Shown piece after piece: positions 1 to 13,733 of a stretch of 64,000 nt of DNA. The notes under the pieces are model-generated. The model ran no database searches, was not told the DNA's origin, and worked only from the letters and a program-made list of their open reading frames with translations. The position numbers and the translations under genes were made by a program. The stretch spans positions 1,178,001 to 1,242,000 of the forward strand of contig JABRWF010000002.1 in the NCBI GenBank assembly GCA_018343915.1. Reading direction: 5' to 3'. Position 1 is the stretch's first letter. Each line of letters begins with the position of its first letter. This DNA comes from Agroathelia rolfsii. Its lineage: Eukaryota > Basidiomycota > Agaricomycetes > Amylocorticiales > Amylocorticiaceae.

Positions 1-133
1 TTCAAAAAGCTTCTTTGTACTCGTACAATCTCTTATTTCTTCATTATGAATAAATCAGCTCTCAGAAATCACTAAATTATCCCTTGCCTGATGTCTCTAC
101 ATGTCCGTCCCCTCCTCTCCTCGCTCGTTCTTG

Positions 134-1306
134 TTACTGCAGGTTGACGAAAAGACCGCCATCGACAAGCAACGACGCGCCCGTGACGTATTTTGCGAGA
201 TCACTAGCGAGGAAAACGACAGGTCCAGCAATATCATCGGGCTCTGTATACATAGCAGCTTCAGCAAATTCCGTCCAAGAAAAAAAAAAGAAAGAAAGAA
301 AAAGAAACTTCGCACCTCCCAATCTACCAAGACACGTCCGCTTGATCATCCCCTCCCGCTTTGCCGCATCAGACAGATCCTCCTTGTTGATGTCCGTCGC
401 GATCGTGCCCGGGAGGACGGCGTTGGCACGGATATTGTATTTGCCCAGCGCAACGGCGCAGCTTTGCATGAGGGAGTTGATGGCCGCTTTCGTGGGTGTG
501 TAATGGCTATCAGCCGAATAAACAGGCATGGTGATCATTAACGTGGGGATATGAGAGCCTAATTATATGCGCTTACCATTGGAATTCGCCACCCACGAGG
601 GCGGATATCGATGAAATGCCGATGATGGCGCCTCCTTGAGGTGTTTGGGATTTCATCTGATTGGCAACGGCTAGGGGCGTACATTATAAAACTGGACACT
701 TGAGAGTCGCCAAAGGAACATACCTTGTGTGATGAAGAAAGAGCCGTCCAGGTTAGTCCGTCTCGTCACCTCCCAAGTAGCATGTGGCATCGTCAAAAAC
801 TCAGAGAAGGGGCATATTCCTGCGTTGCTGCATAGAACGTCTAGTGTACGAATAAGGGATACCATTAGTATACGAAGCTACAAGCATCATGATAGAGTAG
901 GACACTCACCGATGCGTCCAAATGCATTCACTGCAGCCTCTACAATCTACAACAATCCGATCAACATATGATTGCATGAGCATACAAGACCATGGTGGAG
1001 GTAAAAGGCAACTTCGATGAATATATGCGCCTGCTTTTCCTCCCACCAACATCGATGACACACCTTTGCCGACGTCTGTGCATCACCAATGTCCCCAGGA
1101 ACTGCCACGGCGCGCGCATGCGGGTACGTCGATTCGATCTCTTGCTTGAGCTCCTGGACCTCGGCCTCCGTAGCAGCGTCGCCGTAGTAGTGCAGCAGCA
1201 GGCCTGTCGCGCCGTTCTGTGCGCTCTTGACGGCGACTGCGCGGCCGATACCGCGGCTGCTACCAGTGATCACAACGACCTTTTTGTCGAGTAGGAGGGT
1301 GGCCAT
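134..1306 (-). CDS. Short-chain dehydrogenase/reductase, L-rhamnose-1-dehydrogenase-like
   Basis: This is a classical SDR that oxidises or reduces a sugar or alcohol substrate with NAD(P). The N-terminus (VVVITGSSRGIGRA) is the Rossmann TGxxxGxG cofactor motif. CSNAG is the NAG strand motif, and GISSISALVGG carries the catalytic Ser. HYTPTKAA supplies the YxxxK pair, and the protein ends in DGGLFVNLQ. The HYTPTKA, NAVLPGTI and C-terminal motifs resemble fungal L-rhamnose dehydrogenases (first step of the non-phosphorylative rhamnose pathway); that substrate is an inference. At least five short introns are visible. The last intron runs from GTGCGAAG to TATACAG and contains an unusual A/AAAG-rich tract on the plus strand (about 281-305). 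Splicing it joins GRLG to EPDDIAGP, restoring the family reading. A related sugar or oxoacyl reductase is the main alternative. Confidence 0.85.
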
Positions 1307-2691
1307 GCTGATGGTACTGGCGATGGTGCTGCTACTGATGATGATGATGGTGGTGGTGGTGGAAGTTGTGGTAAGAAATGAAGGTGCAAGCCAATTTGAA
1401 CGGCGTCGGTGTTTGCTCCCATGATCTCTTTGATATATATCTTTCTTGTTTTACCGAGTTATTGATTCTGCCAGTGCGTAGGGGTCGAGTCCCCGGAGAG
1501 TGTTTGATCATGGATTTGCTGCCGTACTGGGCTGTCCGTGCGTTGTCGGACTGCCTTGGGCGGCAGGAAGACGGCCCGGAGCTCAGATGACTTTGGTGTA
1601 GTATATACGTTGGTCTCAATACTCATGGCAAATAAGCAAGCCAACAAATTGGTTCATATTAATGAATAGATTAGATGTACCCAAGCTTAAAGCAAAATGA
1701 TTAGTTAATGAAGAAACACGTTGTATTCCCAAGCGGTACTAACTCTACTTGATCCTCAAGTTGTTATGGCCGAATTCAATAAGCTTGGCAGATAAAGGCC
1801 GTATTCAGTTCTCCATTTTGCATAGCAGAAAATTTTATGTACATGGGATGGACAAGACCCTATCAATTCTTTAAACTTAAAAGCCAACTTTCAATCGCCA
1901 GCCGTTCGGAAGTCTTGATTCCGCGAGTCGCTGGCTGGCGTTGTTATTCTTACTGGGGGCGATCTCAAAGCCTGAGAATAGAGTCAACAAAACTGTAATA
2001 TGTGCATATAAATCCACGGTGCCTAGGGGATTGTGTCATAGCTTGGCCAGGGAAATAGCAGTAGAAAAGCAGCTGGCAGAAGATTCATAGTGCAGGAAAG
2101 GAATCATCCTGGATCCAAGTCGAGATGCACCGCGCACAATGTCTAGTTAAGCGGACAGTCTTTATGATAGAAAACATTACATTTATCCTCATTCTGTGTA
2201 GGATTACAAGCACACATTGAGATTGCACGAAAGAAAAGCGTGTCTACCAATCTCCCTTTCCTTTGTATTGACGGGAAAGCTCCGCTTTTTGCCTCTCTTT
2301 ATGGATCTAGAAGGTCGCCGCCAGAACACTTGAATTCTAGTAGTAAACAGGGTAGAGTTCAGTCGACATCGTGTGTATCTTTAAGACAACGGGATCAATA
2401 TCACACCCCTGATCTCCCCCCGACTGAGCCGCAACGATCGAGAGAATTTTGATGGCGGCACCGATGGGTAGAATCATTTGCCGTTACACATTGGAAGGAC
2501 TTGGTCAATAGTACATGTACCAGGTGGAAAAAATCGAGTAGAATTTTGCAAAGTATTTCATGAGAAATTTTGAAGCATACTTGACTCTAAACGTTCCTTA
2601 GAGCAGTGCCTAGCGTTGATTTGCATATTTCCAATTTAAGAAATATATCGACGAGAGCGCTCACTGGGCATGGCCACAGCTCCGCTCACCC
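1307..2691. other. Intergenic region, no gene supported
   Basis: This is the upstream side of the SDR gene and of the small gene at 2842. A GAT/GTG trinucleotide tract lies at about 1332-1365, just upstream of the SDR start. A few short open frames exist (for example 2240-2452), but they show no domain, no splice continuity and no biased composition. I see nothing else that can be supported. Confidence 0.5.
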
Positions 2692-2760
2692 TGACGTCAT
2701 TCTTCGACCAATGGGGAGAGGGAGCGGGTCTGCCGGGTTAGGCCGCCATTATATAGAACA
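2692..2760 (+). promoter_or_regulatory. CRE + CCAAT + TATA core promoter of the 92-residue gene
   Basis: A perfect TGACGTCA palindrome (ATF/CREB-type bZIP site) lies at 2692-2699. It is followed by CCAAT at about 2708-2712 and a TATATAGA box at about 2750-2757. The start codon at 2842 lies about 90 bp further on, a normal distance for a fungal TATA promoter. The motifs are seen directly; regulation by a bZIP factor is inferred. Confidence 0.55.
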
Positions 2761-2841
2761 TATCAGAAGGCGTCTTTTCACCTTTTCCTAATCTCTAGGA
2801 CGACAGGCTTGTACAAACTGTACTCATTGTCCGTGTCCACT

Positions 2842-3209
2842 ATGGCCAACGAAGTCAATTTTTCCATCGAGGAGAAGAAAGAGTCATATTCACGGGACTT
2901 GGCTGCTTATACCTATCGTCAGTGGAAGATCGCGTGCGAAGAGCTTGAGCGCAGCACTACTCGAACGACGACGACCACCACACAGAGCTTCTCATCGGGT
3001 TCACCTTCTCCCAGCCGTTCGCAATCCAAGTCACCCAAACCAGAATCAAATTCCCATCGTCAGTACACGACATAGTCCTTTCTCTTGTGTTCCACTCCCT
3101 TCACTTTTTGCTCTTGTTGTTTATAACGATTGGCTCATGATGTACAGGTGTCCAGGTCGTTGACTATGCCCGTGCTCATCCGCGAGTGGGCGGCTCAAGT
3201 CGCAAGTAG
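2842..3209 (+). CDS. Small hypothetical protein, 92 residues, two exons
   Basis: I do not recognise this protein. Exon 1 (2842-3058) starts MANEVNFSIEEKKESY, is charged, and contains YTYRQWKIACEELERS followed by a T-run and a Ser/Pro-rich stretch. The first exon could run on for a few codons to a stop. Removing an intron of 89 nt (3059-3147, GTCAGT..ACAG) instead joins it in frame to VQVVDYARAHPRVGGSSRK and a TAG at 3207-3209. The CRE/CCAAT/TATA promoter directly upstream supports a genuine, possibly inducible gene. The donor GTCAGT is less common, so the C-terminus is less certain than the start. No signal peptide or membrane segment is seen. Confidence 0.5.
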
Positions 3210-4642
3210 TGATGACGATGTAGGTCTTTTCTGATGCCATTGGGACGAGCTGGGCCCCATCCTGTGTATTGGTACGCGGCCATATAGTATACGTCTACGT
3301 CACTGTTCAGCTAACTAGTATGTCATCGAATAAACAGAACCGTCGTCATCAACGTAGTGCGCACCCAACATTGGCCATGGCATCATCACTCAGGCAGTGG
3401 TCTGGAACCCAGCAGTCGCGTGATGATGATATATGCGAGTCCTAAGTCTTCGTATTCTGTTTCTTCTTTTTCCTTTTTCTGTCCCATCATGATTACGACC
3501 GGTCACTCTATCTGAACGACAAAGCGATTTTGTAACATTAGTAAGGGGGAAATGGCCTTTTTTTCAACTTCTGTGACGTACCATGTCCCCTAATCACTTG
3601 ATAAGCGGAGGAATAGTCAATTTCTAGTGCCGGCGGGATGAGTCTGTCGAGGATCTGTGCATGAAAATCGGGAGTAACTGTGCGATGCAATATACAGAGT
3701 CGAAACATCTTCTCATGGTAAGCCCACATGGCAAGTATCAAGCTGGAGAAGCCACGCTTATAAGAGATATAATAATCTGAGTGCGTTATGGTAACCGATA
3801 ATTTCGGGTTGATGTGCTCTCTGGTCATTAAAAGACACGAATACCCCATCCTTGTTTAAAAAGACGGGCCTATCGTCTGCGATATCACTGCATCAGTAAA
3901 TGCCAAGGTAAATATGATGCATGACAAAGTATCAGATACATAAGACACCAAATAATTTGCGACCTGTGGCCTATAAGGGGCAATCCAGGATACCTAGCAC
4001 TTGGAAAGCTGAGGGTGTCTAAAGACCCGCAACGTATTGCCGTCATAACGAGATATCCACAAGCCGGCGGTTGGACCTCTCTTAGAGGTTCCGGGTAGTG
4101 GAATCTCAATTCGGCTCCTAAGTAAATTTGCGGGTGAACCACAAGCTTGGAACTCGTAGTAGTTGCTAGCCGGGTTGTGGTTCCGACAACAATACTGGTA
4201 ATGTTTCTTGATGACAGGATATGATGTTCAAGTTCGAGACGCAGCCTCAGTTGAAATAGCTATAGTATGGCCCACTGACAGCATCACTTTTTTACTAGTG
4301 TTGTTGTTGACAACCAGTTCACGTTGAATGATGGAGAAGGTGATTGTCCGGTGTGATTAGTGGAATGGGGCGCTGATACTGATTTTGGGTGAGAGATCGG
4401 CCGGCCGGAGAGCATGGTATGAGGAGGATAGCTCCGCTTGGGCAGCCTATCACCGTGCGGCCTTTGGGGAGATGGCTGATGGCAGAGTAGATTGTGCCCT
4501 GTAAGTGTGCGAAATTACCCACACTCGTCTCTTTCTGCGGCCATCTCTTGAACGGCGGGCGATTATAAGGTCTATCGGCGATTCACACTCATATCCTAGC
4601 TTTTCTTCATTCCCTCTTTCCATCTATACCCCCCTCCCCAGG
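3210..4642. other. Intergenic region, no gene supported
   Basis: Open frames on the minus strand (3538-3849 and 3885-4142) show no recognisable motif and no splice partners. Immediately before the biotin synthase start there is a pyrimidine-rich stretch (about 4598-4640), typical of fungal promoters. Nothing else is supported. Confidence 0.45.
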
Positions 4643-6262
4643 ATGTTCCGCGCTACCGCACCAAGATTATCACACATCACGCGCTCGCTCGCGACTCATG
4701 CGCCCACAACGACAACAAGTGCACTCCCAAAGACGAGGCATGACTGGGCTAAGCAAGAGGTGCAGAAGATCTACGACACCCCATTGCTGGAGCTGGTCTA
4801 TCGTGCCGCTGGTGTACACAGGCAATATCATGATCCCAGCAAAATTCAATTATGTACCCTCATGAACATCAAGAGTACGTTTAGATCCCCCCCCCCTCTC
4901 CGCTTAATTTCCATGAAAGCTCACTCAAAATGCGCTTATCACCATTCTCAAATGATTTGTAGCTGGCGGATGTACTGAGGATTGTACGTTGAGAGATCAG
5001 AAGCGATATCATATTACCGCAAAGAAATTAACCGAATTATTATGCGCTGCTAAACAGGCTCATACTGCTCTCAGTCGTCCAAGTATTCTACGGCCACCAA
5101 GGCGTCCCGCCTCGTCGATATTGAGCCCGTGCTTGAAGCTGCGCGCAAGGCGAAGGCAAACGGCAGCACGCGGTTCTGCATGGGTGCCGCGTGGAGGGAC
5201 CTTGCGGGCCGCAAGAGCGGCTTCCAGAAGATCCTGACTATGGTCAAGGAGGTTCGCGGTATGGGCATGGAGGTCTGCACCACCCTGGGCATGCTATCGC
5301 CCGAGCAAGCGAGACAGCTCAAAGAGGCGTGAGTAATTTGTTTTTCCGCTATGGAAAACGTATTTGGGGATCATGCTGATCTGATGGCTTCTTTCTCAGT
5401 GGCTTGACCGCATACAATCACAATCTTGACACGTCTCGCGAGTTTTACCCACAGGTGAGTATAATCACGGGGTTCATCACTTTCCCTGCCCTTTCCTTGT
5501 CTTTTGAAGATCTGAATGATCGCCTCAGGTTATCACTACACGCTCTTATGATGAGAGACTGGACACAATCTCTGCCGTCAGAGACGCGGGTATTAGTGTT
5601 TGCTCTGGTGGTATCTTGGGTCTTGGTGAAACGGACATTGACCGCGTCGGTCTCATCTGGGAGGTTTCCAAGTACGTCCCTAGACATCCAGTTACAATCC
5701 TTGGTGCTTACTAGTTTTTGTAGCATGACAGAGCACCCGGAGTCTTTCCCTGTCAACGCATTGGTACCAATCGAAGGTACACCTTTGGAAAAGAATGAGG
5801 TTCGTTTATGTTTTGATTTTATTGGCGCATATATTCAGCTTACTCAACTCGCACATGCAGCCCGTGAAATATCACACCCTTATTCGCACCATTGCCACCG
5901 CGCGCATCGTGTTGCCTACAACTATCATCCGTCTGGCTGCTGGTAGGAACATCATGGCAGAATCGGAGCAGGCTATGTGCTTTATGGCGGGTGCTAATGC
6001 TGTCTTCACCGGAGAGCAGATGTTGACCACGCCCTGCTCTCCATGGGACGAGGTCCGTACTCTTTTATCAATTCTGTGGTAAATCCAGTATCTGATCTAT
6101 CCATGTTTTTAGGACAAGGCAATGATGGGCCGCTGGGGACTGGAGGGCATGAGGAGCTTCGAGCAAGTCAACGTCGCCAAAAAGGAAGGAGAGAGGCTGC
6201 TGACTTCCGAGGTCCCCAAAACCTCGGCTCCTGAGGCGGCAGAGGTGCAAAAGACGAACTGA
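4643..6262 (+). CDS. BIO2: Biotin synthase (radical SAM), mitochondrial
   Basis: Biotin synthase inserts sulfur into dethiobiotin in the last step of biotin synthesis, in mitochondria. The N-terminus ([20 protein letters not shown]) is a basic, hydroxylated presequence. Splicing joins short exons to give LMNIKTGGCTEDCSYCSQS, which holds the CxxxCxxC radical-SAM cysteines. Further family blocks are [57 protein letters not shown] and [11 protein letters not shown]. The protein ends near [18 protein letters not shown]. Six or more short introns are visible, and one exon encoding GGCTED is only about 20 nt long. The length matches the family. No other biotin gene is seen nearby, but THI4 lies downstream on the same strand. 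Confidence 0.97.
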
Positions 6263-8930
6263 AAAGACGGTTGTAATGCTTCATTCTGACTGGATCGGGA
6301 TGATGAGTATCAATCTCAAGTAGTAGTCTATAATAGATGTGTATGATGATGGCGTTGGTTTTTTTTTTTTTTCGTGGAATCTTAGAAGATAGAAAGGATA
6401 AAGGACACAGATCATTTCGTTATAAAAACTTTGATATTTTTGTGCATGGGACTTCCTTCACGTTACCATGTTTCCAAAAATGGTAAAACCCAGAACTAAA
6501 AAGGTTGCGGCGTTAGAGCTGCACACGAATCTATTTCCGTCTTTTTGGGCGCCTTTAGCTTGGACCTGCATGCGCTTCATGGACACGATAACCATTTTCT
6601 TGCCATTGGACTCACCGGTGTTACCCAAGAATATAAACTGTAAATATGGGGCTAGCTATCTGACCTTCTTTGGTGACTAATGTCAATCCGACTCCAACGT
6701 TGACATGAAGCGTGAAAGTGTTGAATGCCATGTCATCATCAACATGCCCTCTCGATGGCCTGCCAAATGCATTGGGACGACTGGCACGGACACCGTCCGC
6801 AAGTTTCGCTCCAAAGCATAGGGTTATATACTACCACTCGCCGTTATGATCGCATTTCCTATGTGCCAGAGTAGCGATTTATTCTTTCCATTCAACATCG
6901 CAAGAACTGCAACGTCACGAGTTGAATGACGTTAACATGTTTGAATCTTGAATACTATCCTTGACAGATGTCATTGCCACCCTGCATCGACTCCCCAATA
7001 GGTCCCCAACCCCCAGGGACCTCGTATTTTTGTATGATTTTCGATAATATTTTTCTCGATATCTCTGTCGTGTGATGGAGGCGTCATCCACCTTCCCCGG
7101 CTCTGTACTTTTATTTACCCCCCCCCCCTTCCGTATACATATCCTGCTACATGTCGTTTCGTCTTCTGCTCATTACAGGACTGGGGACGGAAAATTCTTT
7201 CAGGCTACAAACAGCTCCTATGAAAAATGTCACGCCCCTCAGTATATTCCACTAGCAGGACACCTACCCACAACGGACAGCAGCCTTATGATTTCATGGA
7301 TACAAATAGTAATAGTACTCGCGATAATTCCAAGAGCAGGCGCGTTCTACATACTATCATACTAAATTTTGTCATCTGAAGCTAGTCAAGATATGTGGGT
7401 GTTGAAGCTCAGGTTGTTATCACGGGCTCGTCTGCGACAACGTCAAAAGCCACTGTTGCGTACGTGACTCAAAACGATCAAATATTCTTTAACTTCACTC
7501 ACATGTAGAGTGGACTTTAGGCGTGTGGCAATCGTAGGTGCGATATCTCACCATATTCAATCGCCATGTGTCTACAAGGTTTATTACTCTAGACTATGAT
7601 GGAGAGGTACTGCTTGATAGCCTTGTGAGACCGATGTATGCATGCTTCATAGTTCTTTTCTATTGAACGCTTACGTGTGGCCCCAAAGGTCGCCCGTTCG
7701 TGACTTTCGTAAACCCATCACGGGTTTCGAGTCCTCATATTTTGAAAATGGTGTGTTCAAGTTCAATGTCTTGCACATGGCAGTAACCTCGCAACACAAG
7801 CACCGAAATTTGTGGAGGTGCAGAAGGTCGTCGTCAGCTTGATACAGAATAAGATTATAGTTGGATACCAGCTATGGCTTTTTCTTTCTGTAGGACACCG
7901 CTTCATATCGTAAACATCAGGCTGAAACATATGTCTTTCAGGTATTTGGTCTTCGACATTCCGCGCAAGATACACGAGATGTGGCACTATTTGTGCCGTT
8001 TCGACATGCCGTTCATTGTAGGGGACCACTGACACTTCAGACTCTGGTATGGACGTTCATGGGTCGAAATGTGGGCCGACTTGGCTATGATCATCCGGTC
8101 AGTGCTATTCTTACCTTGCGGTGGCTCAATTGACCACGTCATTCATGATCATGGTAACGTAACAGATAGAGAACGCACGTGCTGCTATGGACCTATATCG
8201 ATCACAGCAAAGCAACTGGGAGCGTATGGTATCAGATGGTGTCTGGCCTTGCCGTCTTCCGCCTCGTTCGTTTGCCATGCATTTTTCTTGATGTCAAGGA
8301 ACATTAATAGCTTCTGTGTTGGACAATTTCCTCTTTTTTTTTCGCTCCTACGGATCTGGACTGTTATATAATCTTTGTAATTTGTCTCATCTTGAGCACA
8401 GGATTTCTGTGTTTTGACAAACTAAGTTGATGCGGAAATACCATGAGCCGCTCCACGAATGTTGGGCCAAGCCATCTGTATACGATTCTTCTCTTGCTTC
8501 TATCGGACCTGACTCTGGCTTCTCCTCACATTGAAAACAGCTTGAAGCATTGACTCAGAATGAACATCCAATAATCATGCCATCTAGCTCCTATGCACCA
8601 CCCAATGCTCCATCAGGGGCTTATCAGCAGGCCTCTCAGACCTCAAAAGAAGCCCGTGGCCTATTCTTGCCGGGGCTGAACGGCACTCCGTTCGAAGTCA
8701 ACGTCGCGATTTCTCACCATCATTTGTTATTATCGACATCTAATCTAAGCAACGGAACTCCTCATTTCTCCGTCCGCTTCATGATTGAAATTCTAGCGTC
8801 TGTTTACTCTAAAGTGACAGCTTTTTCGAGTGATGGTGTTTCTTACGGTGTATGGATTTTCCTGCTTTATCCTTGAGATTTGCAAGAGGTGCTCGGCTCC
8901 AAGCTATTCCGTATATACTAATACTTCAGT
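6263..8930. other. Long intergenic region, possible small ORF at 8578
   Basis: Most of this 2.7-kb stretch shows no convincing coding signal. Short pieces read like decayed coding sequence (for example KGRPFVTFV near 7690), but every frame is soon broken. An open frame at 8578-8874 begins MPSSSYAPPNAPSGAYQQ and has coding-like composition for its first 40 codons, then becomes unconvincing. It may be an exon of an unrecognised gene. A C-run occurs near 7120 and a T-run near 8335. Confidence 0.35.
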
Positions 8931-8940
8931 GCATAAATAC
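8931..8940 (+). promoter_or_regulatory. TATA-like element of THI4
   Basis: The sequence GCATAAATAC lies about 60 bp before the THI4 start codon. It leaves a short leader of roughly 30 nt or less. That leaves no room for a TPP riboswitch in the leader, unlike the THI4 genes of some ascomycetes. Confidence 0.35.
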
Positions 8941-8994
8941 CCATGTCCATGCACCTTTGGATAGGTTGACCGAGTGTTCCTGTCATAGTACATC

Positions 8995-10521
<1,527 letters not shown>

Positions 10522-10987
10522 ATCCATAAAAAAAGCATTTTCATTTGATAATTGATCATTGATTTTGTAGTTGGGTATGAATGAAGTGAATGCTATACGA
10601 TAGTTATGCAGCTGTACCACTAGTAGCTTGCAAGTTGTAGGTGTACCCAATAGTGAAGAACTCGATTCAAATATGAACAAGCGCATACTTTTGCTTTCAA
10701 GTGGTAAAGGAGTAGAGCTGTTTGATCTGGATATCATATATGCACTCGCTAACTGGCATGAGAAACTTGTTGTGCTGAGACCATGTGACTGTACCTTGAA
10801 AGTTGTGTCGAGCGCAACATGTCTTGATGCAATACCGCTGGAATGTCTTGATGTAGTCTTGCTTTATGGGCAAATATACATCCGGCCAAGGTGCAACGCT
10901 CAACAAGTGCAACCTGGAGGCGTCCATATTTTCACGCTACAACAAAGCTTAACTGGGCACCACTGCTTCAGCGACTGTTCCTAATCT
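10522..10987. other. Intergenic region between THI4 and the deacetylase
   Basis: This interval of about 470 bp holds the THI4 3' end and the deacetylase promoter. Open frames on both strands here overlap each other and show no family motif. No clear TATA box was seen. Confidence 0.4.
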
Positions 10988-13406
10988 ATGCAACCCCTAG
11001 AAGGAGAGAGACAGAAGAAGCGAGTCGTAAGCATGCGCGATCTTATTCAACGCAGGCTCCGACCTGCAGAGAGCGTCATCTGAACGCCTTTACGGAAATG
11101 ACAGTGCTACTTCTTCGATTCTGATATTGGAGGTTTTCACTATGGACCTGGTCACCCGTGAGCCAATATCGCTCTATGTGTATGACCATGAACAGTAATC
11201 ATGTTGTCCTAGGATGAAGCCTACGCGTATACGAATGTGCCACTCCCTCGTCATGAACTATGGCCTGTACAAGAAGATGGAGATATTCGTGAGCACTAGA
11301 CTATGGCATCTGCCTCTGGCCTTTCGAATGCACTGAAAAATTATTTAGCGTGCAAAACCTGCCACGAAACGCGAGATGACCCAATTTCATTCAGACGAAT
11401 ATGTAGATTTCCTAAGCAAGATCACACCCAGTAACATGAACGCCTTCATAAGGGAGCAGCATAAATGTAATGAGGCCTCCCGTATGGATAATCATGCTCT
11501 TTTTGGCTAACCATGCCCAACTTTTCGCAGACAATGTTGGTGATGATTGCCCTGTATTTGATGGGCTGTTTGACTACTGTTCGATATCTGCTGGTGGATC
11601 GATGGGTACGTTGGATGCAATCGAAAGCTGCAAAATCCTATACTTCACTTATGATTCTATCACAGAGGGAGCCGCTCGCCTTAGCCGTGACAAATGCGAT
11701 ATTGCTATCAATTGGGCTGGAGGCCTACATCATGCCAAGAAGAGTGAAGCCAGTGGATTTTGCTATGTCAATGGTAGTGATGTCTTCACTATCGCTTTTT
11801 TGTATTGGCTAATTTGAACACGTACGACGTCATGAGATATTGTCCTGGGTATTCTTGAGCTCCTTCGGTGTGTTTGCATGATTATGTGCTTTTATACATT
11901 CTGGTGACATTGGCTTCACAAGATATCATCAACGTGTCCTGTACATCGACATCGATGTTCATCATGGAGATGGTGTCGAGGAAGCATTTTACACCACCGA
12001 TCGAGTTATGACAGTCAGCTTTCACAAGTATGGAGAGTTCTTCCCAGGAACTGGTGATGTACGAGTAAGTCGAGGGTCTCTTTCTTTATGCGTGCTCTAA
12101 CTAATACGGAAGCCAACGCGGAGGATATTGGTATAGGAAAGGGAAGGAGATATGCGCTGAATATCCCCCTAAGGGACGGTATTAATGATGAAAGCTACAA
12201 ATACATTTTTGAGCCGGTATGGTTGATTTAGTGGCGCGCTAAAGCTGTACCTTACTTGTTTCATCTATAGGTGATACAACAAGTTATGGACTCCTATAGT
12301 CCCTCAGCGATTGTGCTTCAATGTGGCACTGATTCTCTATCCGGCGACAAACTCGGGTGCTTCAATCTCTCTATGAGAGGTTCGTTCATCAGCTATCTCT
12401 GGGGGGCTTCGAGACACTCACATGTATTGATAGGTCATGCCAATTGCGTTAAATTCGTGAAATCTTTCAATAAGCCACTGCTTCTTCTCGGTGGTGGAGG
12501 ATATACAATGCGTAATGTAAGCCGCGCATGGGCTTTCGAGACGGGTCTTGCTGCTGGTATGGAGCTCGGTCCGGGTAAGGAGTTACTCCATACATGTGTC
12601 CTGCCCTACTAATCCAACTTCATGGATCCAGAAATACCTGTAAACGAATACTACGAGTACTTCGGCCCCGACTATGAACTAGACGTTAAACCATCAAACG
12701 CCGATGACCAAAATACGCATGCATACCTAGATCGTGTAAAGAACATCGTCATTGATAATCTTCGGCACATCGGTGGACCGCCCAGTGTTCAGATGTCCGG
12801 TACGCCCAAGAATTGCTCTTAATCTTCTGAGCTAAACGAACAACCAATTTAGATATCCCACCTCATCCTGTCGACACTATCATGGATGATCCTAATGCCG
12901 ACGAAGATTTAATACCTACAAATGCTGACGTGAGGCGGCATAGACGATTATTGGACTCACGTATACAAAACGATGGTGAGCTGAGCGACTCAGACGATGA
13001 AGGCGAGGGTGGTAGACGAAATCACGCGAGTCATAAAGCACCAGCACACTCCAGCCCCAAGGCGATCGATAAACTCGTTGAAATGAAAGAGGCTACTGTC
13101 ACCGATGAGGATAGTCATGATTCTGTGGCAAATCCGAATCCAGATACGGAAGATTTTAAACGTGTTCGTGGTGAAGATGACCAAGGATTAATGATCGTTG
13201 ACGAAAAGATGGACACGAACCCTAGTGATAGTCCAGACGAAGCAGGGAAAGCCATAACAGATGCGTTAGTTGATGCCGCTCTTGCCGGTTCAAAAACTAC
13301 GAATGAAGCGGCCGAGAACGCTGCTGCTGTTCTTGCTGCCGTATCTTCTACAGTAGCTGGAGAAACTTCAATACCATCAGATGCAGAAGCAACAACAGCG
13401 CAATAA
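10988..13406 (+). CDS. RPD3: Class I histone deacetylase, Rpd3/HDAC1 type
   Basis: A zinc-dependent lysine deacetylase, the catalytic subunit of Sin3-type repressor complexes in the nucleus. The start ATG (10988) opens a 13-codon first exon ([13 protein letters not shown]) that splices to [18 protein letters not shown]. Later blocks are [37 protein letters not shown] (catalytic His pair) and [17 protein letters not shown] (metal-binding Asp and His). [31 protein letters not shown] and [12 protein letters not shown] follow. After the catalytic core comes an acidic, Ser/Asp-rich tail with the conserved [22 protein letters not shown] segment, which here follows VQMSD. The tail extends through an Ala-rich end (to ATTAQ), longer than in yeast Rpd3. 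Around ten introns are visible. Identity is very secure; the symbol is by family. Confidence 0.95.
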
Positions 13407-13733
13407 GTCATGTACACATGTACATTAGTTTATTTAAAATGCTGTTATCTAATGCCATTGCATCCCATCACCATGTGTTTCCACAATTGGTGTTACGGCA
13501 CATGGTTCGCTCAACCTATGGTGAAAATGAATCATTGCCTCAGCCGTAACTGGACATTGTTTAACCATGTACTACCATGTGCTTGTCTGTTAGTAGCTGC
13601 AAGACTCTATTCACAAACATCATATTTATCACGTAAACACAATCTATTCTACACATTTTCAATGATATCGGAGATACTGATAGTTTTCAACTGCACTCGC
13701 ATAATGACTAAATTACGATTTCTCCCAATCTGT

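Noticed and set aside
8380..8994. TPP riboswitch upstream of THI4
   Set aside because: I looked for the CTGAGA and other conserved fungal TPP-aptamer words in the leader and the 600 bp before the start and found none. The TATA-like element also leaves too short a leader.
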